From: an uncultured Devosia sp.
Lineage (GTDB): Bacteria; Pseudomonadota; Alphaproteobacteria; Rhizobiales; Devosiaceae
Length of the DNA: 5,016 nt
Direction of reading: 5' to 3'
NCBI GenBank assembly: GCA_913775215.1
Contig: CAJYKO010000313.1
Location: 1-5,016, forward strand
Under the pieces are notes generated by a model, which saw nothing but the letters and a program-made list of their open reading frames with translations, was not told the DNA's origin and did not search any database. Made by a program: the position numbers and the translations under genes. Positions 1-5,016 of this stretch are shown here, piece by piece. Within the stretch, counting starts at the first letter, position 1. Each line of letters begins with the position of its first letter.

Positions 1-584
1 CCGGGCTCGATGGCTCGAAATTGCCCCGCCAGCGCCGACCGTCCCAATTCGCTGATTGCGCCGGCCATCTCCACGCCGGTTGGCCCAGCCCCGATGATCG
101 CGAATGTCAGAAGGGCCCGCCGCCGCGCCGGATCAGCCTCGCGCTCAGCCGCCTCGAAGGCCAGCAGCAGCTTCCGGCGGATACCCGTCGCGTCTTCAAG
201 CGTCTTGAGCCCTGGTGCGAACTGTTCCCATTCGTCATTGCCGAAATAGGCATGCTGTGCACCGGTCGCGACGATCAGGCTATCATAGCGCTCAGGCTCG
301 CCATCCTCGATCATCACCTGCTTGCTGGCGACATCGATCCCGGTGACCGTTGCCATGATCACGCGCACATTCGTCTGCCGCCGCAGCACATGGCGGATTG
401 GCCAGGCAATTTCCGACGGGCTCAGCGATGCCGTAGCGACCTGATAGAGAAGCGGCTGGAAAAGATGATGGTTACGCCGATCGATCAACAGCACATCGAC
501 ATCGACATGCTTGAGCGCCTGGGCCGCCGCTATCCCGCCAAAGCCTCCACCGATGATGATGATCCGGTGCTTTGGCGTCGTCAT
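1..584 (-). CDS. ndh: Type II NADH dehydrogenase (NDH-2), N-terminal part; gene cut by the left window edge
   Basis: This gene encodes the first 194 residues of an NAD(P)/FAD-dependent oxidoreductase of the NDH-2 type. Such enzymes are single-subunit, non-proton-pumping, peripheral membrane proteins that pass electrons from NADH to quinone. Seen in the translation: an FAD-binding Rossmann motif GGGFGG at residues 12-17 after a beta strand of four isoleucines, the NDH-2-like segment LFQPLLYQVAT (41-51), the FAD-domain motif YDSLIVATGA (100-109), and a second dinucleotide motif IGAGPTGVEMAG (164-175) that opens the NADH-binding domain. The rest of that domain and the C-terminal membrane-anchoring part lie outside the window, which is normal for a protein of roughly 420-450 residues. 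The ATG at 584 is chosen because a GGAGG lies five bases upstream; another in-frame ATG at 596 overlaps that GGAGG. It follows the sugar kinase gene after 63 bases without an evident terminator, so co-transcription is possible. A related FAD-dependent pyridine nucleotide-disulphide oxidoreductase is the main alternative. Confidence 0.88.
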   Translation of the reverse strand, partial: MTTPKHRIIIIGGGFGGIAAAQALKHVDVDVLLIDRRNHHLFQPLLYQVATASLSPSEIAWPIRHVLRRQTNVRVIMATVTGIDVASKQVMIEDGEPERYDSLIVATGAQHAYFGNDEWEQFAPGLKTLEDATGIRRKLLLAFEAAEREADPARRRALLTFAIIGAGPTGVEMAGAISELGRSALAGQFRAIEP

Positions 585-589
585 GGCGG

Positions 590-594
590 CCTCC
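590..594 (-). promoter_or_regulatory. Ribosome binding site of ndh
   Basis: On the minus strand GGAGG stands five bases before the ATG at 584. It decides between two in-frame ATGs (596 and 584), because it overlaps the first and is well placed for the second. Confidence 0.7.
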
Positions 595-647
595 ATATAT
601 GCCTCAAACATTGGGTTTGGGCAGCGCGCCGTCAATGCCGCTAAAGT

Positions 648-2021
648 CTACCCAGTAACGCGCTCCCGCCAGCGCTGCGCATAGGCAGGGAACCCCGGAT
701 GCGCAAGCGGCGCGATCGGTGAATCGTGCTGCTCATGCGCCGGCTGTCCACCGAACAACAGGCTGGCACCCAGGCTTGTTCCCGTCCCGTCGCCCGAAGC
801 ATGCACCGGCCGCTCCGCCAGCGCCGCCAGCGCCGCCGTGAAAACCCGATTGCGGGCTAAGGGCCCTTCGATCGTGATCGTTTGGCCGAGCCCGCAAAGG
901 TCGAGACATTCTCGTGCGACAAGCGCCAGATAAAGCGACGCCGCTGCCGTCCGCTCGCCATCGCCCAACCCTTCCGGCGCCGCCGTCCAGCGTCCTTTTT
1001 TGCTCGCAAATGGTCCGACACCCGGCGCAAAGGTCGGCAGCGCCTGCACGTCGCGCTCGATCACGGATGCCAGCTCCGCCTCGGTGGGTTCGACGATCTT
1101 GTCCACCAGCGCGTCGAATTCGCGCCCGCCCATAAACCGCGCCGTCGGCACCGGCCGCCCAAATGCGTCGACATTGGCAAGGCTATCTCGGGTCTGGTCG
1201 AGCCCGCCGGTTTCCCCGCCCACCGTCATGGCAATTGCCCAGGTCCCGGTCGAAATGATCGTGAACGGCGCCTCGCGGCGCCCCAGATGCGGCACCAGGG
1301 ATGCATTGGAATCGTGGATCCCGCAGGTCACCGGCGTGTCTGGAGAAAGTCCGGTCAACGCGGCGACGTCCGCCTTCAGGGCACCCAAGACCGAAGCTGC
1401 CGGGCGAATGTCCGGAAACAGCTCTCGCCAACCCTGCTCATCAACAAGCCTCGAAAAATCTCCATGATCCGGCGCCCAAAGGTCGGTGTGGCAACCAAGT
1501 GAAGTCACTTCGCTCGCCAACAGGCCCGTCAGCCGCCACGCCCAATATTGGGGATAGGCGAGAATGCTCGTCACTCGAGCGAAATCCTCGGGGAATGCCC
1601 GCGATTGCCAGAAAATCTGCGCGCCGAGATTAAGCCCGTTCGGCAAACGCGGCGACAGGGTCTCTGCAAAGCCCGGCCGCGCCCGATCATAGGCCTCGTC
1701 AGAGGCTTCCGGACCATCATATTCATAATCGAGCACCGGCAAAGCCAAGCGATCCCCCGCCATCAGCGCGGCCGTGGCGCCATGCGTCGTGATGGAAATC
1801 CCATAGACGCCATGCTGGCGATGCAATCGCCCAAGACTATCGAGGATAAAATCCCATAGTCCCTCGACATCGGCGTGCGGGTAGGGCGCATCGCGCAGCA
1901 CCGCATTGGGCCTGCTCATCCCACCCAATTGCTTTCCATTGGCAGCGTCGATCAACACCACTTTGGCATTGGTCTTGCCGATATCGATCACAGCGATATG
2001 GCGGGGCAGGGACTGTGTCAT
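648..2021 (-). CDS. FGGY-family carbohydrate kinase, substrate unknown
   Basis: This is a 457-residue ASKHA-fold kinase of the FGGY family, which phosphorylates a sugar or sugar alcohol with ATP in the cytoplasm. Numbering from the chosen start, the N-terminal phosphate-binding motif is DIGKTNAK (13-20). The segment GIHDSNASL (234-242) carries the likely catalytic base D237, STGTW (257-261) is the second phosphate motif, and EGPLARN (385-391) sits where family members have the glycine-rich adenosine motif. Length is normal for the family. The overall look is nearer to fuculokinase/rhamnulokinase-like members than to glycerol or xylulose kinases, but the sugar cannot be assigned. The frame is open back to an ATG at 2054, giving 11 extra residues. 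The ATG at 2021 is preferred because GGAGAG lies nine bases upstream and the extra residues (GRRTDGERC...) look unlike a kinase N-terminus. No sugar transporter or isomerase gene is nearby in the window. It lies 74 bases after the stress-protein gene and 63 before ndh, all in the same direction. Confidence 0.88.
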   Translation of the reverse strand: MTQSLPRHIAVIDIGKTNAKVVLIDAANGKQLGGMSRPNAVLRDAPYPHADVEGLWDFILDSLGRLHRQHGVYGISITTHGATAALMAGDRLALPVLDYEYDGPEASDEAYDRARPGFAETLSPRLPNGLNLGAQIFWQSRAFPEDFARVTSILAYPQYWAWRLTGLLASEVTSLGCHTDLWAPDHGDFSRLVDEQGWRELFPDIRPAASVLGALKADVAALTGLSPDTPVTCGIHDSNASLVPHLGRREAPFTIISTGTWAIAMTVGGETGGLDQTRDSLANVDAFGRPVPTARFMGGREFDALVDKIVEPTEAELASVIERDVQALPTFAPGVGPFASKKGRWTAAPEGLGDGERTAAASLYLALVARECLDLCGLGQTITIEGPLARNRVFTAALAALAERPVHASGDGTGTSLGASLLFGGQPAHEQHDSPIAPLAHPGFPAYAQRWRERVTG

Positions 2022-2030
2022 GGCGCAGCG

Positions 2031-2036
2031 CTCTCC
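2031..2036 (-). promoter_or_regulatory. Ribosome binding site of the FGGY kinase gene
   Basis: GGAGAG on the minus strand lies nine bases before the ATG at 2021. The upstream ATG at 2054 has only a poor, more distant GGTGG. This supports the shorter kinase. Confidence 0.55.
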
Positions 2037-2095
2037 GTCGGTCCTACGCCCCATAACGGAATTCAGACCACCGCGCCATGGCTGACATGTTAGTG

Positions 2096-2545
2096 CTACT
2101 TGATGATCAACACCGGAATTTCGGAGTGCGCCAAGACCTCGGCTGCCTGACTTCCGAGCAGCAGGCGACCAAGCCCGCGTCTTCCGTGGGAACCCATGAC
2201 GATCAGATCGGCGCCCGCCTCTTTTGCAGCAACAATGATTCCCTCTGCCGCAGGCAAGTTCGGCACGTGCTTGACTGCGATAGGCAGCCCGGCGGCGTCG
2301 CTGAGCCTAGATGCTGCTGCCAGCGTCGCCTTAGCGGATTCTGCCTTTGCCTTGTCGAGGTCGCCAATGATATTTGTCGTATCGACCATCATCATCTCCG
2401 GTCCCGGCGAAACCATCACCGAAGATTCAGTCACGGTCACTGCCGTCAGCTTGGCGCCGAGCCTGCTCGCTAGGGCAATGGCCTGACTGAGCGCCTTCGT
2501 GCTGAGATCGGACCCGTCGATGGCACAGACGATGTTGGAATACAT
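2096..2545 (-). CDS. Universal stress protein, UspA family, ATP-binding type
   Basis: The product is 149 residues, the usual length of a single-domain UspA protein. These are small cytoplasmic alpha/beta proteins, commonly dimeric, induced under growth arrest, oxygen limitation or other stress; most have no defined enzymatic reaction. The N-terminal strand and loop NIVCAIDGSDLS contains the conserved D10. Near the C-terminus GSHGRRGLGRLLLGS (118-132) matches the ATP-binding pattern G-2x-G-9x-G-S exactly, placing it in the nucleotide-binding (MJ0577-like) branch rather than the E. coli UspA branch. The protein ends in the typical strand PVLIIK. The methionine-rich stretch PGPEMMMVDTT (47-57) lies in the variable central region. 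The start at 2545 has a strong purine-rich AAAGGGGGA ending four bases upstream. An FNR/FixK-type palindrome is centred about 64 bases upstream of the start codon, suggesting induction at low oxygen. The FGGY kinase gene follows after 74 bases. Confidence 0.93.
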   Translation of the reverse strand: MYSNIVCAIDGSDLSTKALSQAIALASRLGAKLTAVTVTESSVMVSPGPEMMMVDTTNIIGDLDKAKAESAKATLAAASRLSDAAGLPIAVKHVPNLPAAEGIIVAAKEAGADLIVMGSHGRRGLGRLLLGSQAAEVLAHSEIPVLIIK

Positions 2546-2560
2546 TCATTCCCCCTTTGG

Positions 2561-2584
2561 CTTGGACTGGTGTGACCTTGGACT
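2561..2584. repeat. Pair of 8-base direct repeats in the stress-protein promoter region
   Basis: CTTGGACT occurs at 2561-2568 and again at 2577-2584, a 16-base period. The core TGGACT recurs inverted at 2615-2620, overlapping the end of the FNR-type box. The repeats lie between that box and the stress-protein start codon, roughly where transcription would begin. They may be a second operator or chance; no known regulator is recognised. Confidence 0.4.
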
Positions 2585-2602
2585 AACGCATGCGTGTCCG
2601 CT

Positions 2603-2616
2603 TTGATCCAGATCAG
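2603..2616. promoter_or_regulatory. FNR/FixK-type binding site
   Basis: TTGATCCAGATCAG matches the FNR/FixK/FnrL consensus TTGAT-N4-ATCAA at nine of ten defined positions, missing only the last base. It is in the divergent spacer between the stress-protein gene and dusA. Activation of the stress-protein gene from a class II position (site centre near -41.5) would put the transcript start near 2568, giving a leader of about 23 bases and a poor -10 (CAAGGT) with the key A and T present. No comparably good arrangement is seen toward dusA. Universal stress genes are known members of alphaproteobacterial FNR/FixK regulons, which supports the reading. Confidence 0.6.
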
Positions 2617-2684
2617 TCCATTGCCCGGCGCCGCGGAAAGGTCTATTTCACCAACCTCCTGATTAGAAAAATCTGTTAGCGCTG

Positions 2685-3707
2685 ATGTCCGACCAGAAGC
2701 GCGGCTCTGCCGTCTCCCTTGAGACCGCACGCCGCTTCTCAGTAGCCCCCATGATCGACTGGACGGATAGGCATTGCCGTTACCTTCATCGCGTCCTCAC
2801 ACGCCGCGGTCTCTTGTTCACCGAAATGATCACGACGGGCGCGATCCTCAACGGCGATACCGAACGCCTGCTGCGCTTTGATCCCATTGAGCAGCCTGTC
2901 GCCCTCCAGCTTGGCGGGTCTGATCCCGCCGATCTTGCGGCGTCAACCCGCATCGGCGACGATTTCGGCTATGACGAAATAAACCTCAATGTCGGTTGCC
3001 CGTCGGACCGCGTGCAGTCCGGCAAGTTCGGCGCCTGCCTCATGGCAGAGCCGGACCTCGTTGCCGACTGCGTCCGCGCCATGCGCAGCGCCACCGACAA
3101 GCCCGTCACAGTAAAGTGCCGCATCGGCATTGATGATCAGGACACCGAAGAAAGCCTGGATCGTTTCGCCGATAAGATGGCTGAAGCCGGCGTTGCCGCG
3201 CTCTATGTCCATGCGCGCAAAGCCTGGCTTCAGGGCTTAAGCCCCAAGGAAAACCGCACCATTCCGCCGCTCGATTATCCGCGCGTTCATCGGCTGAGCG
3301 CACGGCTCGCGCCATTGCCGATGATCATCAATGGCGGCATTGAGACCTTTGCGGACATCGACGCCCATCTCCAACACATGCACGGCGTCATGCTCGGCCG
3401 AGCGGCCTATCATAATCCGATGATGCTGGCTGAAGTCGATGAGCGTCTCTTCGGCGCCGCGCCGCGCGACGTCACGCTCGCCGATGTCATGCACGCCATG
3501 GCCGACTATGCCGAAACTCAACTGCGCGAAGGCGCCCGGCTCAACAACATTTCGCGCCACATGCTGGGCCTGGCCAATGGTCGTCCCGGCGCCCGCCAGT
3601 TCCGCCAGATTCTCAGCGTCGACGCGTGCCGGCCCAATGCCGGTCCGGAGATTATGCTGAAAGCGCTCGCAGCAGTCGAAGACCGCGCCGAAGTCGCCGC
3701 CGAGTAA
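2685..3707 (+). CDS. dusA: tRNA-dihydrouridine(20/20a) synthase DusA
   Basis: This 340-residue flavoenzyme reduces uridine to dihydrouridine in the D-loop of tRNAs (U20/U20a for the DusA class), using FMN and NADPH in the cytoplasm. The TIM-barrel signature appears in order: FSVAPMIDWTDRHCRYLHR (18-36, FMN-binding start), LQLGGSDP (75-82), NLNVGCPSDRVQSG (100-113) with the likely catalytic Cys105, GKFGACLM (113-120), VTVKCRIGID (141-150), YVHARKAWLQGLSPKENR (174-191), INGGI (215-219) and VMLGRAAYHNP (235-245). The C-terminal tRNA-binding helical domain contains SRHMLGLANGRPGARQFR (290-307). The DWTDRHCRY and KAWLQGLSPKENR wording is specific to DusA rather than DusB or DusC. An in-frame stop at 2664-2666 and the absence of other starts make the ATG at 2685 the only credible start, although no Shine-Dalgarno sequence is visible before it. 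Its stop codon abuts that of the convergent protease gene. Confidence 0.96.
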   Translation: MSDQKRGSAVSLETARRFSVAPMIDWTDRHCRYLHRVLTRRGLLFTEMITTGAILNGDTERLLRFDPIEQPVALQLGGSDPADLAASTRIGDDFGYDEINLNVGCPSDRVQSGKFGACLMAEPDLVADCVRAMRSATDKPVTVKCRIGIDDQDTEESLDRFADKMAEAGVAALYVHARKAWLQGLSPKENRTIPPLDYPRVHRLSARLAPLPMIINGGIETFADIDAHLQHMHGVMLGRAAYHNPMMLAEVDERLFGAAPRDVTLADVMHAMADYAETQLREGARLNNISRHMLGLANGRPGARQFRQILSVDACRPNAGPEIMLKALAAVEDRAEVAAE

Positions 3708-4394
3708 TCAGTCCCGCAGCACGAGCGAGTTCTGGCTGACGCTATATTGGCCCAGCGTTTCAAGGAATGTCTGGCCAAGAAGACTCGTATCGAGCGCACC
3801 ATCTTCGGCCACGAAAGCCGCGATATTGCGCCGGCTGATCCCGCCGACCTCGATATTTTTGAGCCGCGCCCGGGCTGCCATGCCGGTGCCATTGGCCGTC
3901 GAAACCGGCACGGTATAGCGCAGGCCGTCGAGATCGATCCCCGCCGCTTCCGCATCGGCCCGCGTCAGCACCACGGCGCTCGCGCCGGTGTCAAAGATCA
4001 TCGGTGTCGTGTGGCCGTTCACGGTCGCCGCGATCTCGAAATGCCCGCCAAAGCCGCGTCGGAATTCCGCAGTGCGATTTTCGCTATCGACCACAGCAAC
4101 ACCTGGCTGCAACTCTCCGGTCACCCGGCCGACAACTCCCATCAGCTCATCGCGATAGGCATAACCTACCCCGATGGCAGCAAAGATGCCGACCCAAAGC
4201 CCGAGAGCCCCCAGCAATTCCGCCGCGCGCCGCCGCCGCGAAAAAAGGCCCCCGGCAAAAACGATGAGAATGGCCACGAGCGGCACCAGCTGCGCCGTCT
4301 GTGCCTGCGTCAGGCCGATCATGGAACCGGCATCGGCGGAGATCATCAGGGCAATGCCGACAGCAACGAGAAGCGCAATCCCTATGAAGATCAT
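3708..4394 (-). CDS. Membrane-anchored retropepsin-like aspartic protease (TIGR02281 family)
   Basis: The product is 228 residues with an N-terminal membrane part and a C-terminal clan AA aspartic protease domain. Three hydrophobic segments are visible at about 1-20, 34-51 and 60-80. An RRRR cluster (53-56) between the second and third predicts, by the positive-inside rule, a cytoplasmic loop and a periplasmic protease domain. The domain runs from FGGHFEIAATVNG (115-127) to the catalytic motif FDTGAS with Asp135, then STANG (165-169) and SLLGQTFL (204-211), as expected for the family. With one Asp motif per chain it should work as a homodimer, as retropepsins do. Natural substrates are not known. 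The frame continues upstream to a GTG at 4424, but the ATG at 4394 is preferred: AAGGAG lies 12 bases and GAGAG six bases upstream, and a candidate promoter would start transcription inside the longer version. It converges on dusA with no spacer and diverges from cobT. Confidence 0.9.
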   Translation of the reverse strand: MIFIGIALLVAVGIALMISADAGSMIGLTQAQTAQLVPLVAILIVFAGGLFSRRRRAAELLGALGLWVGIFAAIGVGYAYRDELMGVVGRVTGELQPGVAVVDSENRTAEFRRGFGGHFEIAATVNGHTTPMIFDTGASAVVLTRADAEAAGIDLDGLRYTVPVSTANGTGMAARARLKNIEVGGISRRNIAAFVAEDGALDTSLLGQTFLETLGQYSVSQNSLVLRD

Positions 4395-4427
4395 TGTCGT
4401 CTCTCGCTCCTTGGCTGCGTCCACTGG

Positions 4428-4455
4428 ATTAAGGCGAGCAGCACGGCCATTTCAA
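4428..4455 (-). promoter_or_regulatory. Candidate sigma-70-type promoter of the protease gene
   Basis: On the minus strand TTGAAA (4455-4450, five of six to the -35 consensus) is followed after 16 bases by CTTAAT (4433-4428, four of six to the -10 consensus). Transcription would begin near 4421, giving a leader of about 27 bases before the ATG at 4394. This fits that start and excludes the GTG at 4424. It is a pattern match only. Confidence 0.4.
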
Positions 4456-4579
4456 GGCGTGTCGTGCTTGCAATCGCCTCGCCATAACGCCGCAGCCCCG
4501 ACCGCGCTCCAGTCCCAATTGCATTCTGCGTGGTTCTGGGCAACAAGTCCGCACCTTTCGCCTCGTTCCGGACTGCCCA

Positions 4580-5016
4580 ATGCCTGCGCTCAATCCCGCC
4601 TTTGCCGATATTGTCGAACTGCTGACGGCCGTGCCGGATGGAGATAAAGCGGCGGTAGCAGCGGTACGCGACCGTGATGCCGACCTCACCAAGCCCGCCG
4701 GTTCGCTCGGTCGCCTCGAAGAGCTCGTCGAATTCCTTGCCCGCTGGCAGCATCGTAAAGTCCCGCGCCTTGATAATCCCATGGTCACCGTCTTTGCCGC
4801 CAATCACGGCGTTGCCGCCCGGGATGTGTCGGATGTCTCGCAGGAAATGACGGCCGAAATGGTCGCCAATTTCACCAATGGCGGCGCGGCCATTTCCCAG
4901 ATTTGCGGCCTCCACGAGATCAACCTGCGCGTTTTCGAACTCGCGCTCGAATTGCCCACCGCAGACATCACTGAAGCCGCCGCGCTCGATGACCAGATGT
5001 GCGCCGCCACCATCGC
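4580..5016 (+). CDS. cobT: Nicotinate-nucleotide--dimethylbenzimidazole phosphoribosyltransferase, N-terminal part; gene cut by the right window edge
   Basis: The 145 residues visible are the start of the enzyme that transfers the phosphoribosyl group of nicotinate mononucleotide to 5,6-dimethylbenzimidazole, giving alpha-ribazole phosphate for the lower ligand of cobalamin. Family signatures are LTKPAGSLGRLEEL (36-49), VTVFAANHGVAARDVS (69-84), EMVANFTNGGAAISQIC (93-109), and LALELPTADITEAAALD (121-137), which reads like alphaproteobacterial members. The catalytic glutamate near the C-terminus of this roughly 340-residue family lies outside the window. The ATG at 4580 is the only in-frame start found near the beginning of the similarity, but no good Shine-Dalgarno is visible. 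Naming caution: in the Pseudomonas denitrificans scheme this enzyme is CobU, and CobT is a cobaltochelatase subunit; the Salmonella-style name is used here. The protease gene diverges from it across 185 bases. Further cobalamin genes such as cobS may follow outside the window. Confidence 0.93.
   Translation, partial: MPALNPAFADIVELLTAVPDGDKAAVAAVRDRDADLTKPAGSLGRLEELVEFLARWQHRKVPRLDNPMVTVFAANHGVAARDVSDVSQEMTAEMVANFTNGGAAISQICGLHEINLRVFELALELPTADITEAAALDDQMCAATI

Noticed and set aside
21..644. Plus-strand open frame of 207 codons
   Set aside because: It is antisense to ndh, whose minus-strand translation carries clear FAD/NADH motifs; the plus-strand product resembles nothing and has a biased composition.
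818..840. Short repeat of GCCAGCGCC units
   Set aside because: It encodes alanine- and leucine-rich helix residues (AALAALAE) of the kinase; simple codon repetition in high-GC coding DNA.
882..1502. Plus-strand open frame of 206 codons, with others of 155 and 110 codons nearby
   Set aside because: All lie antisense within the FGGY kinase gene and give arginine- and proline-rich products typical of shadow frames in high-GC DNA.
2586..2595. Perfect 10-base palindrome ACGCATGCGT in the usp-dusA spacer
   Set aside because: It is short, matches no regulator I recognise, and is not repeated; too weak to call an operator.
3233..3244. Perfect 12-base palindrome GGGCTTAAGCCC
   Set aside because: It lies inside dusA and encodes the conserved QGLSPK segment; no T-run follows, so it is explained by coding constraint.
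4415..4430. GTCCACTGGA resembling part of a cobalamin riboswitch box near cobT
   Set aside because: Only a partial match; the surrounding conserved B12-box elements are not seen and the site sits within the candidate protease promoter and leader.
3747..4487. Plus-strand open frame of 246 codons
   Set aside because: It is antisense to the aspartic protease, which has the DTGAS motif and membrane helices; the plus-strand product has no recognisable domain.
4391..4915. Minus-strand open frame of 174 codons
   Set aside because: It covers the start of cobT in antisense and crosses the divergent spacer; the cobT reading has family motifs and this one has none.

Overview
The window is about 60% GC, densely coding and built from ordinary bacterial chromosomal genes. 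The protein families and their wording (DusA, a TIGR02281-type membrane aspartic protease and a CobT of the alphaproteobacterial type side by side, plus an FNR/FixK-type box) point to an alphaproteobacterium, probably of the Hyphomicrobiales (a Devosia- or rhizobium-like lineage). This placement is inference from sequence style, not from a search.

Layout. Positions 1-2545 carry three genes on the minus strand, in transcription order: a universal stress protein (2545-2096), an FGGY-family sugar kinase (2021-648) and a type II NADH dehydrogenase (from 584, running off the left edge). The gaps of 74 and 63 bases show no clear terminator, so the three could form one transcription unit. Upstream of the stress-protein gene, the 139-base divergent spacer (2546-2684) holds a near-perfect FNR/FixK-type palindrome and a pair of 8-base direct repeats. 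On the other side of this spacer, dusA (tRNA dihydrouridine synthase) runs rightward to 3707. Its stop codon directly abuts the stop codon of a convergent gene (4394-3708) for a three-helix membrane-anchored retropepsin-like aspartic protease. A 185-base divergent spacer (4395-4579) with a candidate promoter for the protease separates it from cobT (from 4580, running off the right edge), which acts in the lower-ligand step of cobalamin synthesis.

How they work together. The left block can be read as a low-oxygen or energy-stress group: a stress protein and an alternative NADH:quinone oxidoreductase behind an FNR-type site, with a sugar kinase of unknown substrate between them. The right block is housekeeping: tRNA modification, an envelope protease and B12 synthesis. 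I see no tRNA or rRNA gene, mobile element, CRISPR array or clear undescribed system. The long alternative-frame ORFs are antisense shadows of the genes listed.
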